This document shows, one piece after another, positions 33,690 to 44,646 of a stretch of DNA of 64,000 nt (the first letter of the stretch is position 1; every line of letters starts with the position of its first letter). The DNA is from Bretschneidera sinensis (lineage: Eukaryota > Streptophyta > Magnoliopsida > Brassicales > Akaniaceae): positions 105,041,536 to 105,105,535 of the forward strand of contig CM043699.1 of assembly GCA_023935145.1 (NCBI GenBank), given 5' to 3'. A model generated the notes under the pieces. It worked only from the letters and a program-made list of their open reading frames with translations. It was not told where the DNA came from and did not search any database. The position numbers and the translations under genes were made by a program.

Positions 33690-34715
33690 GTTCGGTCTTT
33701 TGGGATGTTGGTCCGAGTATGTGAGCAGCAGTCAATATGCTTGGCCTTGGAGGTGTTGATCCGAGTATGTGAGCAGTAGTCAATATGCTCGGCCATGAAG
33801 GTATTGGTTTGAGCATATAAGCAGCAGTCAATATGCTCGGCCATGGAGACGTTGGTCCGAGCATATGAGCAGTAATCAATATGCTCGGCCTTAGAGACAT
33901 TAGTTCGAGCATTTGAGTAGTAGTCAATATGTTCGGCCGTGGAGACATTGGTATGAGTATATGATCAACAGTCAATATGCACGGCCTTAGAGATGTTGGT
34001 CGGAGCATGTGAGCAGCAGTCAATATGCTCGGTCATGGAGGTGTTGGTCCGAGCACATGAGCAGCAGTCAATATGCTCGGCCATTGAGACGTTCGTCCGA
34101 GCATAGTAGTCAGTATGCTCAGCCATGGAAACGTTGGTCTGAGTATATGAGCAGTAGTCAATATGTTCGGCCTTGGAGACATTGGTCCGAGCATGTGAGC
34201 AGCAGTCAATATACTCGGCCTTAGAGGCGTTTGTCCAAGCATATAAGTAACAACCAATATACTCAGCCATTGAGACGTTGGTCCGAGCATATGAGCAGCA
34301 ATCAATATGCTCGGCCATGAAGACATTGGTCCGAGCATATGAGCAGCAGTCAATATGCTCGGCCTTTGAGACATTGGTCCGAGCATAGGAGTAGTAGTAA
34401 ATATGCTCAGCCTTAGAGACATTGGTCTAAGAATATGAGCAGTAGTCAATATGCTTGGCCTTAGAGACGTTGGTCTGAGCATATAAACGGTAATCAATAT
34501 ACTCGGTCTTGGAGACATTGGTCCGAGCATATGAGTAACAATCAGTATGTTCGGTCTTGGAGGCGTTGGTCTGAGTGTGTGAGTAGCAGTCAATATGCTC
34601 GGCCATGGAGGCGTTGGTCAGAGCATATGAGCAGCTGTCAATATGCTCGGCTATGGAGAAGTTGGTCCGAGCATATGAGCAGCAGTCAATATGCTCGGCC
34701 TTGGAGACCTTCAAT
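33690..34715. repeat. 48-bp minisatellite, about 21 units
   Basis: The unit has TATGCTCGGCC and GGTCCGAGCATA separated by about 11 bases, so each unit can fold into a hairpin with an 11-bp stem. I count 21 units by the repeated CAATATG core, one of them shortened. Because 48 is a multiple of three, long open frames run across the array on both strands; these are repeat artefacts. Confidence 0.9.
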
Positions 34716-35462
34716 CTGGGCTGTTCGCTTTTGATATCCTTAATGCATTTTTAGACTTCTTTTTTTGGAGTCTTAGGCTTATTTTTTTGGAGTCTTTGGC
34801 GAATTCTTAGGCTTCTTCTTTTAGGGTTTTTGGTGGACTATTAGGCTTCTTGCCTTTTGGGGTTTTTGGTGGACTCTTGAGCTTCTTGCCTTTTAAGATC
34901 TTTAGAGTTGGGCCTTAGGTAATCCTTTTTGCCTTTTGGGCCCAGATCAAACCTTTGGTGTTGGGCCCTGAGTAATATTTTTTGCCTTCTAAGCCCAAAA
35001 GGATGATACTTAGGTTGTCTTTAGAACCTTTATACACATGGCAGTAGAGTGAAAATGGCGGTGCCATTATTGATTGGTTCCCTTAGGGAATGGAACGGCA
35101 CCTCGAGTAGGCAAAACGTCGCAGCATTGCGATTAGGGGCTCTTGGGGAATGTAACAGTAGCCTCGGTTACTTCGACCGTCACGTCTTCCCAACCATAAG
35201 GTTTAACTCTCCTCGTTTGTCATGTCTTTTTTTTTTTTTATATAAAGGTGTTTGCTCCTCATTTTACTTCACTTCACTTCACTTACAAACAGAGAAGATA
35301 TTTGAGAGCCCACAGCCTTGTCCCAAAAGTGTGAGAGTGCTTGGAGTTGTCTTGAGGTTCGAGGGTACTTTGAGGTTCGATGGTGCTTGAGGTTCCAAGG
35401 TGCACGAGGCTTTAGCTGAGGAAGAACTGCTCGGGACATCATATTTTGGTAGGCTTTTTATG

Positions 35463-35627
35463 TCTACTTTTTCATGTCTTCAATAGATAGATTTCGTGAT
35501 AGGCCGAGTAGTGGTAGTCTACTTTTTCATGTCTTCAATAGATAGATTTCGTGATAGGCCGAGTAGTGGTAGTATACTTTTTCATGTCTTCAATAGATAG
35601 ATTTAGTGATAGGCCGAGTTGTGGTAG
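35463..35627 (+). repeat. 55-bp triplication at the antisense ORF start
   Basis: Three head-to-tail copies begin at 35463, 35518 and 35573. Each contains ATGTCTTCAATAGATAGATT, so the start codon is present at 35474, 35529 and 35584. Confidence 0.85.
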
Positions 35628-36507
35628 TGTCGGTAGTACGTTCGGGGAGACGGGGTCGGCTCGTCCTCCACCGGGAATGAGTCCTCGGATGGCGCTGAGG
35701 CCATAGAGGCACCACTAGCTATAGTGCTTTACGTGGTAGTGGAAGAGGGGGAGTATGAAGAAGACTCCTCCTTTGTGGGTGAAGATGAGGTAGATATTGT
35801 CCCAATCGATCTGAGGGGAGATATGGTTGTGGAGGAGAGGGTGCAGTGGATGTTCATGATGAACGATGTACCCAGGCAACTGGAGGAAGAGGATCTCGAG
35901 GTGATCCATATGACATATTATGTTCCTAGTATGTCCTTAGGCCAGCCAGGGTTGGGGAGAGGGCATGTGATGTCCTTTTGAGCCACGCACCCTACGAAAT
36001 ATGTGTATATAAGCAACACATGAGGGCTAGGCTCCGATTTCCCCTACATCCCTTCTTGTGTAAGGTATTTTGACATAGTATTATACCAGCTGGTACCGAA
36101 CTCGGTACGGCTGATTATGGCCTTTATCTACGTCTGTATGAAAGTGGGGGGATTGATAAACATCAACATCTTTAAGGCCCACTTCCAGATAAGCAAGCAC
36201 GGCCGAACCAGGTGGGTCGTGATCAGTTCGAGGGCAAGAAGGACGTTGTTTAGGAAGACACCCTTTTCGATCAAAAAGTGGAAGAAGTCCTTCTTCTTCG
36301 TCCAAAATGAGATGAGTTTTGGGGTTCCACTCTCTTGGAGCCTGGATCGAGCGAGAAAATGCAAAAAGCAGAGCCTCCTATTTAGTGAGATGGAGATGTT
36401 GAACTCCATGGTGGCCATGCCCATGGACGTGGAGGCCCTGTATGACAATGTGGAATTGGTGAGGCGTAGCCTCTGCCTTTAATGCCCTGAGGAGTCCTTA
36501 AAGAGTG

Positions 36508-36626
36508 GTAACCCCTACACCCGTTACTTATGCCTTTTTTCTTTCCGTTTATCATTCTTTTTATTGCTTTGCGCTCTTGTCTGTCCAATCTATACTTATA
36601 TGTTTTCTTCTTCTATGTTTGGGTAG
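36508..36626 (+). other. Predicted intron 1 of the antisense gene
   Basis: GTAACC at the donor and a T-rich tract ending GGGTAG at the acceptor, 119 bp. Joining AGT-G to AG-ATA keeps the frame into MAKPRERAKK. Confidence 0.5.
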
Positions 36627-37012
36627 AGATAGAAGCGATGGCTAAGCCTAGGGAACGGGCCAAGAAGCTCGCTTTGGAGAAGAAAAAGCAGCTCGTCTCT
36701 ACTTTGATCGAGAGGAAGAGGTCGCAGGCTCTTTCCCATATTCCTATAGACCTAGAAAGCCCTCTCGAGCTCTCCCTTGAGCCGGGGGTTACTCCAGCTC
36801 TGCCCTAGGTCTCGTCTTCATCCCGTAGTGCCTCTTCGAGCGCGACGGATTTCACGCCAAACTGGGGCTTGAAGCTCGACGATTTCGTCTTCTTTTATCC
36901 CCAGGTGGCACGGGAACACTTAGTCTTGAGGGTCCCACCTCAGGACATGCTGGAGTTCTTGCAGAAGTCAATCGAGGTGTTCTGCTCTGCTGCTGAGGCA
37001 TTGACTTCTCAG

Positions 37013-37086
37013 GTAAAAAGCCATTCCTTTCCTTTCCTTAGATTTTTCCTTTATCTTGGTAGCTAACAATCCCTGTCTTGTTTCAG
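37013..37086 (+). other. Predicted intron 2 of the antisense gene
   Basis: CAG-GTAAAA donor and a pyrimidine-rich TTGTTTCAG acceptor, 74 bp, phase 0. The joined reading continues ALTSQ-AGMLVVVLSR. Confidence 0.6.
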
Positions 37087-37401
37087 GCGGGCATGCTGGT
37101 GGTGGTGTTGTCGCGTTAGTGCTTGGACACAGCTGAGAAGCTGGGTCAAGCTCAGCAAAAGGTGGACGAAAGTGCCGAGCTCATCCGTCAACTATAGTTA
37201 TCTTTAGAGGCGGCTGACCCGGCCAGGGTTGAGGCTGCCCGAGAGAGGGGTGCTGTCGTGGCCTCGAAGCAGTGGCTTAGGGAGGAAGTCGAAGCTCATG
37301 CTCAGAGGGCTGTGGAGGGCACCCTGGCTGCATTCAAAGACTTAGTTTCCTACCGAGGGGCCGTCGAGGAGGAGGGGGGTCTGTAGTACCTCGAGGGCTT
37401 C

Positions 37402-38403
37402 TGATAAGGACACGGCTAATAAATGGGATGTGGATCCTCTTCAAGTTCTAATTGGTTTAGTTACAAGGGCTCGAGCTAAAAGGTTCAAGGAAACTCTCAA
37501 TGGGCTGATTCAACATATTTGGGATAAGAACTATCTTTGGGGGCCCAAGGATGATGCTACACGTGATCCACAAGGATGGGTTTCCATGATTAAAGCTTTG
37601 GAATAATCCAGCAACTCAAGATGGTGAATTAAAATCTTAATTTTCCAAAATTAGAGACTTACTCGTTTTGGTTGGCTCATCAAAGAACATGGCAGTCTGC
37701 AGTTTTACTTATTACCTTTTTTTCAATTGTTTCCTTATTAATTTAATTGTTGAATTATAAGGCTTGCATGCCAATTTAGGTACTTTTCTTATTTGGATTT
37801 TAGGTTACCAGAATTCTATTTAAGTTTATTTCCTATTTCGTAGTTTTTCTTTTTTTAATTGGTTATGAATTCTCATGTATTTAAATAGCCATTGGCTTTT
37901 GGAATAAGACAATTCAGATTTGACTCAAAAAAATATTATAAGAAGAGTATTGAGAACGGAGATGGAACAGGTTCATGAGTGGATAGATCAGGTAGAAAAT
38001 GCACATGTGGGGCAGCAACAAAATGCTCCTAATGTGCATAGGAGGGAGAGAGTTCAACCTAGGGGAGAGAGAGTTGAAGATGAAGAGTATTATGGGAATG
38101 GATTTGATGAAGAAGATGATCGGGAATCAGTTGTTAGCCATAGGAGATTTGATTCATACTTGTGAGAGAAAATTTTCTTTGGTTCTTTTAGAACTTCTGA
38201 ACTTATCGGAGTATAACTTGGCATGCAAACCTTATAATTCAGGAATTAAATTAATAAGGAAACAATTAAAAAAATGTAATAAGTAAAATTGCAGCCTGCC
38301 ATTTTCCTTGATGAGCCAACCAAAACGAGTAAGTCTCCAATTTTGGAAAATTAAGATTTTAATTCACCATCTTGAGTTGTTGGATTATTTCAAAACTTGA
38401 ATT
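37402..38403. repeat. Scrambled LTR and gag fragments of E2
   Basis: 37402-37918 is plus LTR. 37919-38149 is the gag N-terminal region (VLRTEMEQVHEWIDQVENAH). 38150-38212 is plus LTR continuing from where 37918 stopped. 38213-38403 is LTR in inverse orientation (like 4441-4629 of E1). A 42-bp gag stretch (38108-38149) is repeated at 38407-38448. Confidence 0.8.
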
Positions 38404-39151
38404 ATGGTGAAGAAGATGATCGGGAATCAGTTGTTAGCCATAGGAGATTTTGTGGTCAAGGTAGAGAAGCTAAGAATCGGGAAGATAATAACTTGGGTAG
38501 TATTAAGATGAAGATTCCATCGTTTCAAGGCAAAAACGATCCTGAAGCTTACCTTGAGTGGGAGAAGAAGATAGAATTAGTATTTGATTGTCATAATTAT
38601 TCCGAGCTTAAAAAAGTTAAACTTGCGACCACTAAATTTTTTGACTATGCGATTGTTTGGTGAGATCAACTAGTGTTAAACAGGAGGAGAAATAGAAAGT
38701 GTCCAATAGAGACTTAGGAGGAGATGAAAACCGTGATAAGGAAACAGTTTGTTCCAAGCCATTACTACTGTGAGTTGTACCAAAAAATTGCAAAGTCTTA
38801 CACAAGTTAGTCGGAGTGTGGAGGATTATTATAAAGAGATGGAAGTAGCTATGATCCGAGCAAATGTAGAAGATGATCGAGAGGCTACTATGGCTATGTT
38901 CTTGGCTAGTTTGAACCTGAAAATTGCTAATTCGGTAGAGTTGCATCATTATGTGGAGTTGGAAGATATGGTGCACATGGCTGTCAAATTGAGAACCAAC
39001 TCAAGAGGAAGGGAAAAAATACACGACAAAACCCTAACTCAAGTTCATCTTGGAGGTCGAATTTTGTGAAGCAAGCCACGGCCAAGCCCAAAACTAAGCA
39101 AAAGCAAGAAAGTACCAGCCATAGAAATCAAGGTAAAACTGACTCTTCTAC
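38404..39151 (+). pseudogene. Gag of E2
   Basis: Reads ESVVSHRRFCGQGREAKN, LGSIKMKIPSFQGKNDPEAY, then a TGA in place of the second Trp of WWDQLV, then the central part SVEDYYKEMEVAMIRANVED in another frame. It ends before the zinc knuckle, at the CACTAG junction with element B. Confidence 0.75.
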
Positions 39152-40437
39152 CACTAGTTTTACTTGCAAGTTCACAAGGTCAACAGTGTAGTATAGTGTG
39201 CGAAAGCAAGGTCATCTCCACAGGGAATGGTAAAGTTCGGTTTTAGAATTAGTTTCTTTAAAGTAAAAAGAAATAAATAACTGTAAATGTGATTTGATAA
39301 TAATAAAGACATAGGGCTTTGATATCCACCACTAGTCATACTTTCCCAATTGTATAATATATCAGTGCACTAGCCTTATCATGTATACCTACTGGTTGCC
39401 AACCTAAGGGCATGGTATCTACTCCTTAAGCTATTGATTTCCCTAAGCAACGAGTTAGGCATGGTATCTACTCTAACTCTTTTCTTCCTTAAGGGATTCA
39501 GTATGGTATCTGCTTGAGTTGTTCCTTAAGAAATCATAAGTACTATGAAAATCGACAACCACATGGGACCTAGGGCACGGTATCTACTCCTGGTTTTCCA
39601 TGTTAATTAATCCAAGAATCCGATGTGGATATCCTTTGTTACTAATGTTAGACCCAAGACTCGATCATCCAAATTGATCTAACTAACCAATCCATACCAC
39701 ATGCATACGTTGGCCATACACATACATATGAGGAATTTAAATAAGCACAGGCATTAATCAAGTTAAGCAACATAATAAAGGCTATTGGTAAAGATTTATC
39801 AATGAATAAATATATGAGAAAACATAACTAGGGCTTCAATCGAGCCCTATAAAGAGTTAGTTACACATGCTGTCTAAAATAAACATCATATATAAAATGA
39901 AAATAAAGAGAAGAATAAACCCGAGAGAAGAGGCGTCAATTCTCTCCCAAAGCTTACAACTCCAAGTAAAAGCTAAGAGAAGTGTTCTCTAAGTTGTGAT
40001 GAATTGTGTGTGCTTTACAGGTGTATTTATAGGGTTTGAGTAGTCCTAGAAGGCTCATGAGTTCCTAAACTTTCCTAAAACACAAAACTTCTTTATTTCC
40101 AAAATAAGGTTATTTCCAAAATAGGGTTATTTTCAAAATAGGGTTATGCAGTTTACTGTTCACACCCGTACATGTGCGCTCGATCGCACGCATCTTGCGC
40201 TTGATTGCAGTGTGCACTCGATCGCATTGCATTGTGCGATCGATCGCATTTTGTCCAGAGGCTGCTCCAGGAATTCCAGGTTTCTTCCTTTAAGTGCCAA
40301 AACTACTTCTTTTCTTCCAAGACCCTATAAACACATGTGAAACACACAAATGAAGTAAAATGAACTAAATTAACATAACTAAGGATCTAATAAATGTAAA
40401 TAAGGGGGCTTAAATATAAATATTTAAGCACTTATCA
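39152..40437 (-). repeat. B 3' LTR, outer end truncated
   Basis: Matches 44705-45967. It begins inside the LTR at CACTAGTTTTACTTGC; about 57 bp of the expected end are missing. It contains a TATA box on the minus strand (plus GTATTTATAG, about 40023-40032), a cluster of CGATCGCA-type motifs (40178-40250) and four GGTATCTACTC-type motifs. Confidence 0.85.
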
Positions 40438-41880
40438 CACCCCCAAACTTACATATTGCTAGTCCCTTAGCAATACTAAACAAAAATAAAATGAAAAATA
40501 ACAACACACAGATAGATCCAATGTTCATAGTGTCCAAAAAAAGTTTAAGTCTTAACACAAAACGATGATGTGCATTCATGAGCAAGCTTAATAGATACAA
40601 ACATATTTTTGCAATGAATAAGAGCTTTGAACTTAAATCACTTTCATTAGGCAATTTAAGACATCACAAGTTTGACTTTGGTGTGTGGTGAACTAGCACA
40701 TAAAAGATTAGGTTTCCAAATAATTCTAACGTGTATGTTTCGATGTCTCAAGATTCACCAAATTTCTTATTAAAATCAACAAGGATGACATAATTCTTCT
40801 TTTTCTTTTGTTTGCGATATTTTTATCAAGTTAGTTCCCTTAAGTTTTCTTTTTGACTCGTGTAACGAGTGTTTAGCCAATGACTCCCAAACCAAATGGT
40901 TTTAGGGCATTAGGTGTAAAGACACCCCTAAGGACTTACTAGTTCAAGTCAAAAAGGCTATGAAACTAACTGGTCTTAATGCTACCAATCAGAATTTTCC
41001 ACATTTTGACGTGACACTCAATGCTTACTGAGGCAAGAGGGCCAGTTACTCAGCGAAAAGTTCTTTTTAATGATCATTTAAGATTTTCCACCTTTTGACG
41101 TGACACTCAATGCTTACTGAGGCAAGAAGGCCAATTAATCAGTAGAAAACAAGTTTTATTGATCATTAGGAGCATTTATTTCTTCTTTTAAGCACTAATC
41201 AATCTTTTCTATTTTTATATGCCAAAATGTCAATCTAATAAGTCATCTAGTTCACAGTTAAGCAAAAGAAACATACACATCCAAATAACATGTCATACCC
41301 CACACAGTTATGTGCTAGTGTGCTTGTGGTAATTTAGGTCAAACTTATGAATCCTTAAATGTCTAAAAGGCGGTGATCTAGGTTCAAAACTTGATTATTG
41401 GCCTATATGTTCAAAGTGTTAAGCTCGCTGATGAAGTCAAATCATAAAGTTTTGTTTAGATCACAAAAAAAAGTTTATTGGACATAATGAATATGCATTT
41501 ATATATGAAAATAGCAACAAAACAGAAAAATGTGGGACATAGTGAGTGTGTGAATGTGTCCCCATACCCCCAAACTTAAATTGCACATTATCCCCAATGT
41601 GTGAATAGCATGGAAGGAGCTGACCTGAGAGATGGAGAACTGATGTCTGGCATGGCTCGTAGTACACCCCCAAACTTCAACTGGATGCACTCACACTGTC
41701 CTTGAAAAAGAAAGAAAAACAAACATAAAATGGAAAACAAGTAATAATAAACAGATAGAAAAATAAACTAGGAAATACGAATAATAAAATGAAATAAACT
41801 AAGAAAAAGAATATGCTTTAGGGTGCCTCCCATGAGCACTAAGTTTAATGTCTTCAGCCAGACGTGGTATTCTCTCAACT
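40438..41880 (-). other. B 3' non-coding region
   Basis: No ORF. It contains three CCCCCAAACTT stretches (about 40440, 41572 and 41667), the inverse of AAGTTTGGGGG. The first is the likely polypurine tract next to the LTR. A 90-bp tandem duplication lies at about 40994-41140. The same layout occurs in C at 59797-61176. Confidence 0.7.
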
Positions 41881-42822
41881 TTAGTCTTTTGGCAGGGAGT
41901 ACTTAAAGTTCACTTCATGTGGCTCAAGTGCTCTTGGTGGTGTTGCACATTCATCATGACTCAATCCTTTCAGTGTATTCAAATGTGATTTCTTCTTATC
42001 ACCCGGTCTTGGATGCATAGGATAGACTTTAGGGAGGTGCATAGCTTCCAAGATGTCATCAGGGACAGTTTCTGATGCAGACTCAATATTCGATCTTTTG
42101 AAACTATGGGTGAGGGCGGCCTCCAATGGATCAGTGTGATGGACCCGAAAAACTTGCTTGACAGCACTTTGCATCATATATTCATTAAAACATTCATCAT
42201 CATTATCATCTTGGGGTAATTTCATTGCATCAAATATCTTAAATTCTATTGTCTCTCCATTTACCGTTATATTTACAATACCCTTTTTCACATTAATTAT
42301 TGTATCAACAGTTCTCATAAAAGGTATTCCTAAGATAATGGGCAGGGGTAATGGCATCGGGCATTCTTCCATATCTAATACAATGAAGTCAGCAGGCAAA
42401 ATAAACTCACCTAACTTGATCAGGATATCTTCAAGTATACCTCTAGGTCTTTTGATGCTTCTATCTACCAATTGCAAAGTGATGGAGGTTGGTTGAAGCT
42501 CCCCCGAACCTAGTTTTTCAACTACCGTGTATGGTAGCAAATTGACACTTGCTCCTAAATCTAGTAATGCTCACTCAAACAACTGATCACCTATCCTATA
42601 AGGAATAGTAAAACTACCCGGATCTTTTAGTTTTGGTGGTAGTTTTCTTAACAATATCGCACTTACCTCTTCAGTTAGAGCCACTGTTTCATGTTCTTGA
42701 AACTTTCTTTTATTAATGCAACACTCTTTTAAAAATTTAACATAAGCAGGAATTTGTTTAATTACATCTAATAAGGGAATGTTAATTTTTACTTTTCTCA
42801 AAGTTTCAAAAATATCAAGCAA
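41881..42822 (-). pseudogene. Aspartic protease region of B
   Basis: Upstream part INIPLLDVIKQIPAYVKFLK and DQLFE, then a TGA (42571-42573) in place of the Arg expected before ALLDLGASVNL. The D-x-G-A-S motif is the protease active site. It continues with TLQLVDRSIKRPRGILEDI and PIILGIPFMRTVDTIINVKK. The end PHEVNFKYSLPKD leads straight into non-coding sequence; no RT follows. Confidence 0.8.
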
Positions 42823-43239
42823 TTTATCTTTCTTTGGCGTTACTAACCTTTGAGGGAAGGGTGGTGCATTCCACTTCTCTACTTCACTTACCTTGGATGT
42901 GGATGGCTTGGCTTGAGATGCTTGAGCTGGCTCATTAACTCCTACGATCTTACCATTTCGAAGAGTTGTAACGGCTTTCAGCTGCTGATGTCCTCTTGGA
43001 TTTGGTAGTGTTTATGCAGGAAGTTCACCTTGCTTTCTTTCACTTAGCTCCTTAGCCAATTGCCCCATTTGTTCTTCTAGCCTTTGAGTGGTTTGTTTTT
43101 GGTGATCTAATGAAGTCATCAATGTTGTCATTAGTTGCTATTGTTGAGTGGCTAATTGCTTTACAAGACTTTCTAGGCCATCTTTCTTAGGTTATGGAAC
43201 TGGTTAGGCTGCTTTATGGAAGTTCCTTTGTTGCTCTTG

Positions 43240-44400
43240 AAGGTTCAAGGTGTTTTGATTGTTGCTTCATGAGAGATTGGGGTGGTCTCGCCATCCAGGG
43301 TTGTATGTATTTGCATATGCACTATTCGGTCCTATATAGTTTGCTTGCTTGGGATATGTAGATGAATACAAATGGCAGGTCTCAGTAATGTGATCAAATT
43401 GAGAACATAAAGCACATACATGGCTTTGTGTAGCTTATAGTCGAGGAGAGATGTTTTGAGTAGACATGGCTTTTACAATCATATCTAGCCTTATATCTAG
43501 CTTCCTCTCCAAAGCAGCTATTTGGGCAGAGGGTCCACCATTCAGAGTATCCTCATATATACCTTTTCTTTTGACTCATTGTCTACCTCTAGAGGAGAAT
43601 TGTTGGGTATGCTCACTCAATGCCTCAAACAGCTCCATGACTTCTTCACTGCTCTTTTCCATCAGCACACCTCCACAATAGAATCAGCAATACCTTTATT
43701 CATGTCATTTAGACCTTCATAAAAGGATAGTACCAGCTCATCTTGAGGTAGGTTGTGGTGTGGGCATTTGAGTAGTAGCTCGTTGAAGTGTCCCCATGCC
43801 TCAAAGAACAGATCTCCATCCCTTTGTTGGAAGGATTGGATCTTCTTCCTCATTTACCTCGTCTTTTGGGCTGGGAAGAACTTCTTTAGGAATTTGCTAG
43901 CCAACTCCTCCCAAGTGTGGATTGAAACTGCAGGCAAAGAATTGTACCATAGCTTAGCATTATCTTTTAAGGAAAAGGGAAATTGAATTAACCTTATTCC
44001 TTCTTGGTCTAGGCCCTGGATGTGCTGGATTTTGTAGAGATCAAAGAATTCCCCAAGGTACAAGTGTGGATCCTCTGCCGGTGTACCCCTAAAGTGAGTC
44101 AAAGCATTAAGTATCTGTGGGGATATGTAATAGTTTCCCTCTGCTTCTGGTTGATATGCAATGCATGAAGGATGGTTGAGGTTCTGTGGGATGAAGGATT
44201 GCTTCATCGGTCTTCGTGCAGGTGGTTGCTGGATTTCTAGCTGTTCTGCCATTGGTGCTTCCTCCGTGAATTTCTCTTCTTCCTCCTCAAAGTTGTCTCT
44301 AAGATTTTGTCGAATGGTCTGCTCAAGCTCAGGATCAAGGGGAAATACTGTTGGATGTCAGGATCTAAGTCCGTGCATAAATCAGGTCACAACAGCTTCA
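43240..44400 (-). pseudogene. Gag of B (Athila-type)
   Basis: Begins near 44400 (an acidic EEEEEKFTEEAPMAEQ stretch) and gives NYYISPQILNALTHFRGTPA, LIQFPFSLKDNAKLWYNSLP, EELASKFLKKFFPAQKT and FFEAWGHFNELLLKCPHH, the capsid-like pattern of Athila gag. A stop at 43854 splits it. A zinc knuckle of the form CX2CX4HX4C (CALCSQFDHITETC) lies near 43380-43425. Confidence 0.8.
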
Positions 44401-44620
44401 GTGCGGCAGTTCACTATGCTGCTCGGGTAACTCTCTGTCCTATTTGCGTTCGATCGCACACAAGGCTGCGATCGATCGCAAGTATCACAGAAGGTGTGAT
44501 CTAGGGTTTGATGCCTGAAACAGAAAGCAACTTGATTAGGTTTTGATAAAAATAGAAATAGTAAATAAAATAATAATAATAATGATTAAATGAAAGTAAT
44601 TCTAAAAGAAACTTTAGCGC

Positions 44621-44640
44621 AGTCCCCAGCAGCGGCGCCA
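44621..44640 (-). other. B primer binding site (Asp tRNA type)
   Basis: Minus-strand TGGCGCCGCTGCTGGGGACT, six bases from the LTR end, near the Athila-type TGGCGCCGTTGCCGGGGA. Confidence 0.8.
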
Positions 44641-44646
44641 AAAACT

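Larger units (their letters stand above)
32931..35443 (-). repeat. H 3' LTR (about 2.5 kb)
   Basis: Left end TGTTGATGCC is the inverse of the A LTR end. The right end, near GGACATCATA, is inferred by alignment with A. It contains a minus-strand TATA box (33159-33167), a 31-33-bp array (33330-33610) and a 21-copy 48-bp array (33690-34715). It is about 0.9 kb longer than the A LTR, mostly from extra repeats. Confidence 0.75.
32931..37401 (-). mobile_element. H: Retand-like element, 3' LTR plus antisense gene, truncated
   Basis: The LTR (32931-35443) is the inverse of A's LTR, so this element points to the left. Next to it, inside the element, lies a plus-strand gene, i.e. antisense to the element. 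Tat/Retand elements are known to carry antisense ORFs between pol and the 3' LTR. Pol, gag and the 5' LTR are missing because element E2 begins at 37402. Confidence 0.75.
35474..37401 (+). pseudogene. Antisense spliced gene of H (gypsy-type transposon domain protein)
   Basis: Plus-strand gene inside a minus-strand element. Exon 1 holds an acidic start and, at about 35990-36480, YFDIVLYQLVPNSVRLIMAF, FKAHFQISKHG and KKWKKSFFFVQNE. These resemble the plant 'putative gypsy type transposon' domain (Pfam PF04195, from memory). Exon 2 (36627-37012) reads MAKPRERAKKLALEKKKQ and the WGLKLDDFVFF segment. Exon 3 (from 37087) is Ala/Glu-rich and coiled-coil-like (EKLGQAQQKVDESAELIRQL). Two GT-AG introns (36508-36626, 37013-37086) keep the frame. 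Several stops (for example TGA 35979-35981, TAA at about 36480) show it is decayed. E2 cuts it at 37401. Its function is unknown. Confidence 0.65.

Noticed and set aside
34033..34593. Long open frames on both strands across 33634-34734, coding a 16-residue repeat
   Set aside because: They follow from the 48-bp period being a multiple of three. The same array in element A is broken, and no start or domain supports a protein.
33690..34715. CRISPR-like regular repeat
   Set aside because: Units are contiguous 48-mers with no unique spacers, inside a plant LTR.
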